From positions 1 to 64,000 of the forward strand of contig AP026125.1 of NCBI GenBank assembly GCA_030295235.1: a stretch of 64,000 nt of DNA, in the 5' to 3' direction. The position numbers and the translations under genes are program-made. Of this stretch, positions 47,043 through 57,468 are shown one piece after another. Within the stretch, counting starts at the first letter, position 1. Each line of letters starts with the position of its first letter. The notes below the pieces were generated by a model. That model did no database searches. It was not told where the DNA came from and was given only the letters and a program-made list of their open reading frames with translations. This DNA comes from Fistulifera solaris. Its lineage: Eukaryota > Bacillariophyta > Bacillariophyceae > Naviculales > Stauroneidaceae.

Positions 47043-47594
47043 TTACAAAACAATACAACATCCATCATCCGAGGGTGCCAATTGACCATTAATACCCATC
47101 AATTTGACTTCAAAGACCAAATCCGCATTCGGTGGAATGACACCATTCCCCGCGCCTTCTTCGCCGTACCCAAAATCACTGGTAATATCCAACACCGCCT
47201 TTTCTCCCAAACTCATCAACAAGACACCGTCATCCCAACCACGGATGACTTGTCCTAATCCAATTTTGAACGAAAAAGGTTGTCCTCGATCGTACGAACT
47301 ATCAAATTGCTTGCCGTTCGATTTCAATGTGCCTCTGCGTGTATGTGTGAGAGAGAAATGCATCCAGAAAACAACCGACGTGACTGCGTTTCCTACGTAC
47401 TTGTAATGCATCATCAGTTTATCGCCCTTTTTCGGAAAGGTTTTCCCATCGCCTGGTTTCAGAGTCGTCTGTTGGGAAAGATCAAACGAGTGAAAGATCG
47501 TTCGATGAGTCAGTTAGTCCACTAAGAAATTGTCGCTTTACAAGCACAACTTTTTCGCTCTACATCGCTATTGACGTACTTTGGTGACACCCAT
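47043..47594 (-). CDS. FKBP-type prolyl isomerase with C-terminal CaaX box
   Basis: Exons 47580-47594, 47401-47468 and 47043-47334 (introns 111 and 66 nt). The spliced protein begins [21 protein letters not shown] and continues [59 protein letters not shown]: the complete FKBP12 fold with the drug/proline-pocket residues. The extra tail ends GCC-I-V-L, a CaaX motif with Leu in the last place, predicting geranylgeranylation and membrane attachment. About 124 residues. Head-to-head with another FKBP (starts 391 bp apart). No frameshift. Confidence 0.92.
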
Positions 47595-47984
47595 GGTAGA
47601 TTTACTGCTTTTCTAATTGCCAGCAAACAAAGGAAGGAGACTATAATATAATCTTTGATGTTATTAATCCTGCCAATGGGGTCATTTTCCGGAAAAAAAT
47701 CCGGCGCGGTCTTTTTTCAAATTTCAAAACCGTCTCCTCGTCGGCGTTTCTCGTTTTTCGTTTTATACCTAAGACAACTTTCGGCAATAAGTGCGGTTGC
47801 GACTCGATACCTCTATCCCGTGGTTGCCACAACGACACTCCTTTGCACCCACAAAAATCTATCGCGCGTTTTTTCGTTGCGTTTTATTGTTGTTGTTGCT
47901 CCTCCGAAAAAAGACTTATATTCATTCCATATCCTATTGCGATCATCATTTCCTTTCCTCTGCATTTTTTCTATTCACAACAAT

Positions 47985-48424
47985 ATGGGAGTCACGAAAA
48001 CCACAACCAAACCCGGTGATGGAAAAACATTTCCGAAAACGGGCGATCAATTGACGATGCATTATCAGTACGTAAAGGAAACAGTTATTTCTCCGTCACA
48101 TAGCCACTCTTTCCTCAGTTCATTCCTTCCTCACTCAATTTCATGCATTCTTCCTCAACGCACAGCGGTACATTGGCGAGCAATGGCGCCAAATTCGATG
48201 CCAGTCGGGATCGGGGACGTCCCTTCTCTTTTAAGATTGGCATCGGGCAAGTGATTCGTGGCTGGGACGAAGGGGTCGCGCAAATGAGTTTGGGCGAGCA
48301 TGCTACCCTCAACATTACGAGTGATTATGGATATGGCGCCCGGGGAGCCGGTGGCGTCATTCCTCCGAATGCCGATTTGGTCTTTGACGTTGAATTGTTG
48401 GCCATCAATGGAGTGGAAGCTTGA
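47985..48424 (+). CDS. FKBP12-type prolyl isomerase
   Basis: Exons 47985-48067 and 48166-48424 (intron 98 nt, GTACGT...CACAG). Spliced: [92 protein letters not shown] and the end VEA. It has the complete FKBP fold, about 113 residues, and lacks the CaaX tail of its neighbour. The two share the MGVTK start and the intron splitting the HY-GTL motif, so they arose by inverted duplication. Soluble cytosolic protein by inference. Confidence 0.92.
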
Positions 48425-48611
48425 AGTATCAAAATGACAAGGGTGAGCGAATCGAAATAGTTGCATCTGCCTATGCATCAGCAATTTATTAAATACAAAC
48501 AAGAAGGAGATGTTTCTCTATACAAGAAACTTATAAACGTAATTCATTTCTCTTTGTTATAAGTTCAAATTGTTTCTCATCCGCATCACCATATGCCGGT
48601 CCTTTTCTCTT

Positions 48612-49164
48612 TCAAGATAAGTATTTACGCCCCAGAGCACGTACCCTGGTATCAAATGCTTCACTTAGAATGGGTGTATCGTACGCATAGAAAGGATTCA
48701 TGGAAAACTGAGAATGAATGGTGAGTTTTCTCCCATTATAAGACACAGTGTGGATCGTTCTATTTTCGTACCTTGACATAAAGTTCGTAGACATCTTGAA
48801 AAAATTGTCGAATGGCGTCTTCACTCTTATTTTGATGAACGTTGTGCAATAACATGAGTTTAATATTCCCCGCAGTGAGAAATGTCGATACTTGCTGTTG
48901 ATTGACCTGGAGAAGAAAGGCGAGAAAAATAAGAAAGGAACATTGCATATCTTTTTTTTCGCAACGTACTTTATCCACAATTTTTAGATACATTTGATTT
49001 GAGGCCGATCGTTCGACCAAATCCAAGGCGGAATGCAGTACAAAATACGATTGTCGCGTCGCCGCATCCGATAGGGGTTGCGAGGATGCCTGCAAATCGA
49101 CTTCGAAGAGTGGTTCATTGCTACCGACAATGACGAATAATAATGAAGAAGAAGAAGAAGTCAT
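48612..49164 (-). CDS. TRAPPC2: TRAPP complex subunit 2 (sedlin)
   Basis: Vesicle-tethering subunit at ER-Golgi. Exons 48970-49164, 48772-48906 and 48612-48707 (introns 63 and 64 nt). Spliced motifs: LLFVIVGSNEPLFEVDL, FVLHSALDLVE, NQMYLKIVDK, VSTFLTAGNIKLMLLHNV, AIRQFFQDVYELYVK and FSMNPFYAYDTPI...LGRKYLS, the characteristic longin-like sedlin fold and end. About 141 residues, normal length, no frameshift. Confidence 0.94.
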
Positions 49165-49692
49165 GAATGAATAGATGAATGATTGTGAGGATGAGAATGG
49201 AATTTAAAAAGATTCTAGTAGAGCGTCCTTTTATGACGGTCGATGGTGAATAAGGCCATGGTGAAATGGATCGCATTCATTTATATCGCGACGATGGCAA
49301 TAAAAAAAGCTTTCGTATCTACTATCATCATCAGTGTAGGTTGAACCCGACTCAGTTCCCATTTAATCCCGGTGCGGTCTGTCCATCGTCTCCTCGGGAT
49401 CCACTGGATATACGAGTCACGAGTATGCAAAAAGACCGCGCTCGATGATGCGATGACACCGGCGTTCGTCCGTTTTGTTATTGCAGTTGAAGAAGAAGAA
49501 AATGTTATTGTGAAGCAAAAGAAGCATCCTTCAATCATTCTTCTTGCTGTTTCTCTCTCTTCTCCTAACTGTTTAATTGATAAACTCGGCGTTTCTTTGA
49601 CCCATTTTGGATACGTCCTTCCAAAGGTCCCTCGCTCGTCACACAACATCATATCGGCATTTCCTCTGTTAGTTGCTTTTTCTGGAAGGAAA
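49165..49692. promoter_or_regulatory. Divergent intergenic region TRAPPC2 / exportin-4
   Basis: 528 bp between divergent starts. The frame of the exportin gene stays open upstream to 49372, but its translation there does not look like an exportin N-terminus, so the start at 49693 is preferred. No other gene. Confidence 0.4.
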
Positions 49693-52600
49693 ATGACAAC
49701 CACCAGCGCCACCACTGCTTTACAACACTATTTGTCTTCAAGTAATGTCTTACCGCATGTTGCCTTTGAACGATTGCGCGATCAAAGTGATCCCCAATGG
49801 CTCTTGTTACGAACCCTTCTCGAATCTACGACCAACAATCAAGAATTGTTGTTTCATTGTATTACCGGATGTCGTCAAGTTCTTTTGCAGACGTGGTCAG
49901 AGCATTCTTCCGTTTTACTGCAAACAGTCAGACAGTATTTCTTGTCGTATGGATGTTTTCATACACCCGATCCGTTGTTGCGCAAAGCCGCTTTGACGAC
50001 GTGTGTCGCGTTTTGGAAACGTGATTGGTGTACTACTTCCACCACCACCCCCGCCACCGCGAAACCCTCCGAACACGCCATCCTGACGCAACTTCAACCG
50101 TTGGTCACGTCCCCGATACTAACAACACCGCAAGAGTTGTGGCAATGGACGTTGCAACAAACGACGCCCCACACGGCACTCTTTTGGACGTTATTTATAG
50201 GAGAATGTTCCGGCAAATCGTCCATCTCGTATCGATTACCGTTGGAATTTCACAAAGCGGTTCATAAACAAGTCGAACAGGATTGGTTGTTGCCTTTGTT
50301 GCAGTGGACTTTGCAACACTGTTCGACGAGTGCTACTCCCGATACCGTGTATTTGGAATTGTTGATTTCGATATTGACGTGGGAATTTGGTGTCACCGCG
50401 TGGTCGTTGGGTTCCTTGGGGGCCAGTACCGCTGGTCGGACTCTTTTGAAACCGCCATTTGCGTGGAGAGATTCTTTGGTAGCACCCGATTTGTGTCGGG
50501 CTGTCTTATATTGGGAACAGCAATCGCCGTCACAGCCGTTGTTGCGACAATTGTTAATTCTCTTGGCCAGTCTTTCGGGACCCATTTTTCAAAGTAAAGA
50601 AGAAAAAACAACACTACGCGAGTGTTTTAATGGGAGGGGCTATGCAGTGGATTCAATCGTTGCGATTGCACAGCAACAATCATGATGAAGACGACCCGCG
50701 TTTGTTGGATACACTCCAATTGGTATCTCGCATTTGGTCAAATTTCAAGTTGGAAATTCTGACAATGTTGCCGCATCAATTGACGCCTTTGCTACAAGCT
50801 TTTGAACAAACGGGCAACAAGCTACTGCAGGCACAATTACGTGAATGCGAACAAGTGCAGGGAGATGTGGATGCCATGGTATATCGTGAATCGCGTGATG
50901 AGGCCTTGGCCGTATTATTGGAAGGGATGGTGTTGTTGTGCAGTGATCCGTGGTTACTGTATACCGGAACGGAAGAATCGAGATTGCAAGTGCAGCAATC
51001 GCTGTCGCAATTGTTGGGGCCTTTGTATCGTGGCTTTGTGTCGTGTCGCACGCGGATGGCGGCATTGGAAGAACATTATACACAATCACAAGAAACGCAC
51101 CTGGATGCTGTTACCGAAGAAATCATGCAAGCGGATTTGGATGAAGAATTAGCGTCAATAGCGGCCGTGGGTCGGTTGGATTTGTTGTTTGCCATTCAAA
51201 CCTTGTCGGAATTGTTTCATCAAACCATGCCACCCTTGGAGCAGGCATGGAGTCCCCAACAACAGCAAACGCCACAAGAGGTCACACCCGAAGTAGCAGC
51301 ACTGCTGGAACAAGCTAGATGGTTGAATTTATATATTATGCACTTGTTGACAGACCCGTGTGATGGCGAGGATGCACAAATTCCCATGGCTGTAGTGGCG
51401 GCCTGTCGTCGTAATCCCGACACGCCGCCAGCTTTGGCATCGGCGGTTCAAGCAGTACTCGCTTTTGCCCAAGCTCAAGCTCAACAAATTGCGCAACAGC
51501 CCCACAACCGTCGATTGTCGCCTTTGTTGGCCTGTTCCTTCCTCGAGTTTATGATACGATTCGTTCCGGCCTATTTGGGACCAGATCAACAGTGGTTCGA
51601 TGCGCCCTCTATACTCCAGCTATGCGGTCAAGTATGTCTGCATTATCATTTACATTGGCCTCATGAACCAGCGGTGCAAGAACATGCGGGTCGACTGTGG
51701 CGTGCATTGGCCGTTCGAGGGCCGCACATGCGACAAGATGTCCTCAAAACACCAGCCTTCCAACAGCTGATGCAATGGCAGGTCATAACTTTGGGAATCC
51801 GACATTCCGTGACACAAGAAGAGTTTGCCGCCACGGTCCAACATCATAGCGTGTCCTTGGAACAGCTGTGGGGATACCATCGCCTTCCGTATCTGGATAA
51901 GCGTCGCATTTTAACAGGTATCATTCTAATGAGTTGCGACGAGCGAGCCGACCAAACGTTCCACCAAGTTCTCTCGGCGGTCCAACAAGCTTGGCAACCG
52001 CTGCAGCAGCAACGCGAAACGTCCATTCATGTCCAAGAACAGCTGTGTTTGTGCGTACATGCACTGATTGGTATGACGGAAGCCAGTGAGATGAAGCCTG
52101 TGGAACGACTGCCGCAATTCTTGACTCCTTATTTATCGCAGCTATCCTATTGGATGGAGCAATATGCCAGTGATTTGACCATTTCGGAACTCATTTTGCA
52201 ATTTTTTCGCTTGTATGCGGAGCAATTTATTGTTATTCTGAACCGCGAACAAAGTCTGGTTTTGTTCGATAGCGTCGCCAAAGTATTACACGCCTACGCA
52301 CAACAGCAATGGCAGTCCCGAGCCATCGTCAAAACCAATAGCGAAAAAGAACACGAGGAAGAGCAGCAGTACAGTGATATTGTCTGTGCTCTACAATTAC
52401 TGATCCAATTATCCACTAAAGATTTTGTCGATGCCTGTAAAGAAGACGGAGTCGAGTCGCATCAGGTCACACACCTCGTCTTTTTCGGTGTCCAACAACT
52501 ATTACCGTTAATGACGCAAGGGTTGTTGCAATTACCCACTCTCTGCTCACTCTTCTACGAGCTGATTGGCTTTCTCGCCGAAACCTACCCGGCGGAACTT

Positions 52601-53092
52601 ACCGACTTTCTATCGTACGAATTGTTTCACCGAGGTTTACTTGAAGCACTTTGGTTTGGCTCAACGCATCATTCGCATCAAGTGGCCAAACTGAGTTTAT
52701 ACGGACTCGGGAGTCTCGCCAAAGAACACGCCCGTTCGCAGGCCTGGCAAAAGCACTTGCAACATTGTCCTACACTGCTGGACGATTGCCGCGAACATCT
52801 GTTGACGCGTGTTATTTTTCAGACGGTCGTGACGGACCGTGTCGAAGCGGCAGGCATGGCCCTGTTGCCACTGTTGGCCGCCGATCCGTCTCGCGCTGTC
52901 TTTACCAAAATTCTGAGTCAAGTTTCCGATGTTTCGCAACGAGAACGACTAGAACAGCACCTGCAGTGGCTGCTGCCACCGATGAACGTAGCACTGGAAG
53001 ATGGATACGAAGGACGACGTATGCGAGCCCAGTTTCGTGAACGATTTGAAGAGTTTGTACAAGAAGTTCATTCCTTCCTCGTATTGCGTTAA
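49693..53092 (+). CDS. XPO4: Exportin-4-like nuclear export receptor
   Basis: Importin-beta superfamily HEAT-repeat protein of about 1,133 residues, start at MTTTSATTALQHYL. No short catalytic motif exists for this family; the call rests on long helical HEAT-like sequence and conserved segments: VYRESRDEALAVLLEGMVLL, LASIAAVGRLDLLFAIQTL and, near the C-terminus, QQLLPLMTQGLLQLPTLCSL followed by GFLAETYPAEL, which closely resemble metazoan exportin-4. Exportin-4 carries eIF5A and other cargo out of the nucleus with Ran-GTP. One frameshift near 50635 (GGG/GGGG) joins the two open frames. Convergent with the V-ATPase gene. Confidence 0.78.
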
Positions 53093-53234
53093 CAATACTT
53101 TGTAGTGAACGGAGAAGTGCAAACAAGGATAAAAAATGATAAGTATATGTTGCTTGAGTTCTATGCATAAACACCCATTATAAGTATTGAAACAAAATAG
53201 TTAAAATGATCTATTTTTGTCCCTCGCTCTATGC

Positions 53235-53819
53235 TTAGACGCCTCCTCCACCCAAGAACATGTTCACACGTTGCATAATATAATCTTGTTCCGGATCATA
53301 CGGATGTTCTTTACTGGGAATTTCCAATACGGTAGGAATAGTGCTATGATAGTCCTTCAAGACGTGTCGAATATTGTTGGCAATGTGCTGATTGATGAGA
53401 ATAATTCCGACATCTTCTCGCGTACTGAATTGTTGAAAGGCTTCTTCAATCGATTGTAACTTCGTATCGGGTTTGACGACTAAAAAGTTGGATCCTTGGG
53501 CGGTACGGTGACCGACGCCGGCTAACAAAAAGCCCGTAACCGTGTCCTATGTGTCAAGGGTGAGAAACCGCGGAAAAAATCGCCTGTCGAGTTTGTCTCA
53601 TCCTCGAGAGAACCTACCTCATCACCAATTACAGCAACTAATTTTCCGACTTCCTGTTAATGCAACAAAACTGTCAGCTTATATCAATTGGAAACAAAGA
53701 AACGGAAGAGATAGAGAACGTACCATGGTAATAGCTTGATAATAATGAAGAGCGACAATCTCTTTGCAACGAGTGCGCTCCTCGTCATCATGGTCGCGAT
53801 CGATGATTTTTTTCTTCAT
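53235..53819 (-). CDS. V-type proton ATPase subunit F
   Basis: Stalk subunit of the vacuolar H+-ATPase. Exons end/start at 53724, 53618-53653 and 53235-53546 (introns 70 and 71 nt). Spliced core EVGKLVAVIGDE-DTVTGFLLAGVGHRT, then FLVVKPDTK, DVGIILINQHIANNI and IPTVLEIPSKEHPYDPEQD is complete (about 116 residues). The start is ambiguous: the ATG at 53726 is the very last codon of exon 1, giving a normal-length protein, while an in-frame ATG at 53819 adds 31 mostly charged residues. I extend to 53819 but prefer 53726. Confidence 0.9.
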
Positions 53820-54588
53820 CGGATTCGCGATAGCCAGAGGCAGGCTGGCGCGTCAACGGCTCTAATTGAGGTGAAAGTAAGTGGTAAGTGGTGCAATCGG
53901 TATTGCAAATATATACTAAAAAACAACTTTGCTTCTAACTGTCAGTACCACTTGCTCCGAAACCGGTACTCGTAATCGCAAATTGCAAGATTCCACATTC
54001 CATTCGACATCTCAACTCTCAACAACGACGACGCTCCGAGAGAACGACTTCGGCACAAAACACATCGATGCACCATTTTTTCTCCTCGAACGAGAAATAA
54101 CCATAACAACACATTCCTTTGCAACGAATTCATGAATTACAGTAATTGAATGTAGTTAAATCTTATAAGAATGATGGAGGATTCGCGGCATCGACAGGAA
54201 GACGAAAGAAACGGACGGTACGTCTATTTGTAACAAAGAAAACGCGTTGGTTCGAGTTTCCGCGTGCGGCTCTGTCTCTCGAGACTTTCTCTTATTTTCA
54301 AATACTTTATTTCGATCTCTTTTGACTAATTTGTCTCATGTTTAAAGTAAAAGATGAACCAAGGTCCTGTTTGGAGTCTTTGTTGGAGATGATGCCGTTT
54401 AGTTCTCTCGCTCGAGACTTTTTCCTCTTTGCAGCACAAACGCGACAGCGGTATCTCCGATACGGGTTTGGTTCGCTAACGTGACGTCATGTCACGGGGA
54501 TTCTTTGACTCGCGTAACAAGACACGAAAAGGTACGTTTGGTGTTTAGTTCGTTTCTATAACTCGTCAATTGTATCTTTATATTATTA
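53820..54588. other. Intergenic region, no gene seen
   Basis: 769 bp between two minus-strand genes with no convincing frame on either strand; it should hold the V-ATPase promoter. Confidence 0.4.
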
Positions 54589-57431
54589 TTATTTACTCAT
54601 GCGCATTCTTTTTTGTTCCTTCTGATTCTTCTTCGCCTCCATATAGGCTTGGATTTTAGCTTTCATTTCATCAAGTACCAGCTGGTGATGGGCCAATACG
54701 GTCTCATCGCTGATGTCCTCTTCTTCATCTTCCTCCTCGTGGTCCTTGGGAGTAGATTCCGCCAATTGTCGCTCCAAATCACTGATATCGGTAATGGGGC
54801 GGCAAAACGGTGCAAAAATGGTTCTCGGTTTGCTGCTTTTGTTGTCGTCATGACTCTCGCTCTTTTCAAATGGCGAGAAGAAGACGAACGTCGCGCGCGC
54901 GGAAGTTCGACACGCTGGAAAATGCCAGCCAGATCTCCCCATTTGATTTCAAAAGTGCTTTTGGGGATACTATCCGCGCTCTCATCCTCCTTTACCTTGA
55001 TAAAGTCTGCTGAGGGCATGTTGTCTGTAGCATCCGAATTCCTAGCTTTTTTGGAAGATCCACCGCGAGCCCCGCCGAACGAGAAAGAATACTTACGATC
55101 GTCATTGCCTCGGCGATGCCGTCCGTACGGTTTGTTTTCAAGCAAGTGCAACTGCCAATCCAAAGGCTCGGATACGTGCTGCGGTTGATAAACGGCCCAA
55201 GACGGTGCTTGCGCGGATCCAGTACCAGGAGGCGGAGGAGGCTCCGAGAAGGAATGCCGCCGTTTCAAACCAACTCTTGTGTGACTGGGTGTAATGCTGG
55301 CTTTAGTGACATTTGCCTCTCGCGATGCGTCTGTTCCGTCTGCATAAGGCCCGTGATCGCTGACGCCTCCTCGAATATTGTGTCGATCTTGAAGCTTTCT
55401 TAACGATTTGTGAAACATGGCGCGCGCATGTGCTCGTCGAATCAATTCTTCACCTGAAGCACCTGGGATAAATCCAGTATCCATTTTACATGGATCTTCC
55501 CATTCGCCATTGTCATCAGTAAAAACATCGTATGGGATCATCGTGGACACAAGCAGCTCTTCATTTTGAACAATCTCGAACAGTTTATCATGTCCCAACG
55601 CCTCACCAGCACGAACCATCGCACTGACATAGGCGTGCGAGAACAATTCACTGACGGTAGTCTTTTTCGCAAGAAAGTTGGCTAACATGACCCGTTCTTG
55701 AGCTTTTGCGCGCAGTGCGCCAACTCGAGATTCATCAAGGAAGGCAATCGCCTGTTCAAAGTTTGGAATGCATTTGTTTGCGAAAGGATCGATATGAAGT
55801 TTCACCATGAGCGCTTTGCTCACAACTGACACCGTTCGAAGCTCCAGCTTTTGGGATGCTAAAGACTTGCTTCTTTCAATTTCGGCTGATCCTTGCACTT
55901 GGACGGCCTTCGGCGCAAGATTCTTCTTCGGCGCGGATTTGTCGGCATATACGGTTTCACCTTTGGTCATTGAGTCGGTAACATCTGCGGACAGTTCTCG
56001 TACTGCTGTATCTACAGCCGTTTGGATAAGCCATTTGCAATCGGGATCGACATCAATGCGTCCGCTTTTCTTAAATGCATCTTGAAAGTTTATCTCATGA
56101 TTCGCCCACAACCAAACCAAAATGACTGCAGCCACTGCATCGCGCGGAAGAGGCAAACATGCAACATTTCCTGGTACTTTTAAGGAGAGATTAGTCAATC
56201 TCTCTCGTAACGGCGACACCACCAAGCTTTTAGGTATCGGCACAGCAGCCCCAGCTTGATGCAGGTGCTCCAAGCATGCATTTAGTCTCGCCAAGTCTTT
56301 GATTTTGTCCAAAACGGAATGGATATAACCGCTTCTAATCAGGGACGCTTCTTGCGTGCCTACTAAATTCGTTGCACTTGGTGCGACATACTTCATTCGG
56401 TCTGCAGAGAAATTCTTTTCTTTAGCACTCTTTCGATCCTGCTTGCCTTCTTCGCTGACTGACGCTGATTCTCTCGGCTGATCCGGGAGGTTAAAGATGG
56501 AACTGTCAGCTTTTGTTTTGGGTTTCCTGTTATCCGTTGAGCAGGCTTCTCTTTCTTTCTCTACGGTGTTGGTCGGTTCAAGGGGCTTCGATTTTCCCGT
56601 TTCTCCAGGATCGGTGCAAGTTGTCTTCGATGCGACGACGATTTCTTTAGCTTCACCGACTTGAACGGCGCTCGCGACAACCTTCTTGTCAAGTGGTGAG
56701 GAGTTTCCTGAGTCGGAAACACTAGGCTTTTGTCCAGCTACTGGCACTTGTTTTCTAGCGTTAGCTGAAGATGCCTTGCTCCTGCCGTTTGAGATCGGTG
56801 CTTTGATGTCAGTCCTATTACCGGCTACTATACTGCTTGCCATCGGCCCGTATCCTGCAGCAATACCTCCAATTCTTCCAAAAGGCGGAAACGGATGTAT
56901 CGGGTTACCTGCAGCTCCCATAAATTGTGCTACTGCATGCTGTTGCTGCTGGAAGCTATGTAGATTAGCGAGGTCACCGGCGGCGGGATGGTGAAGTTGA
57001 TGCATTGCATTTGCCATTTGATATTGGGTATAACTGCCCATCTGATTCATCAGCTGCATATTGAACAAGTGCACCGATTGAGCCGGTGTAGCAACATTTG
57101 CCATATGGATGGATGATGACATAACAGGTGCGCTTTTTACGCTACTTGCCGAATCCTCACTCATTTTGCGCGAAGAAGAAGACTTGACCTTCAGCTGACT
57201 CTTTCGGGAAGCTTCTTGCGTTTTTTCTGTGGTTTTCTCTTTCGCCCCGCCACCTCCGCGTATACTCTTAACGGCAACGACTGTAGCAGGATCGCGCTTT
57301 AGCTTCTTCTCGGAAAGCTCCACCTCGGGTGTTTCTAGCGGGCGCTTTCTTTTAACAGCGAAGATAGCGGAAGTGAGCGATTTATCAGCATTGAGAACTT
57401 TTCCGTGAAGTGATTTCAACTTTTTGACCAC
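54589..57431 (-). CDS. Unrecognised nuclear-type protein, C-terminal part
   Basis: About 945 residues after correcting one shift in the CGCGCG tract near 54897 (the frame then ends QKEQKRMRMSK at 54589). The open frame has no ATG: it begins with GTG at 57431 and is preceded by a stop. Basic segments (KRKRPLETPEVELSEKKLKR) suggest nuclear localisation; regions rich in Ser, Met/Gln (HQLHHPAAGDLANLHSFQQQ) and acidic stretches suggest disorder. Two moderately ordered parts: ARLNACLEHLHQAGAAVPIP and NFLAKKTTVSELFSHAYVSA. I cannot assign a family. Probably the 3' portion of the gene starting at 59625, because restoring one A in A5 at 57420 makes the reading continuous upstream. Confidence 0.55.
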
Positions 57432-57468
57432 AATGCCGAGTTCTTGTCGTCAATCGCTGGTAGCAAAT

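Noticed and set aside
49372-49692. In-frame 5' extension of the exportin-4 frame
   Set aside because: The sequence is unlike any exportin N-terminus and lies in the divergent promoter; the Met at 49693 starts the helical region.
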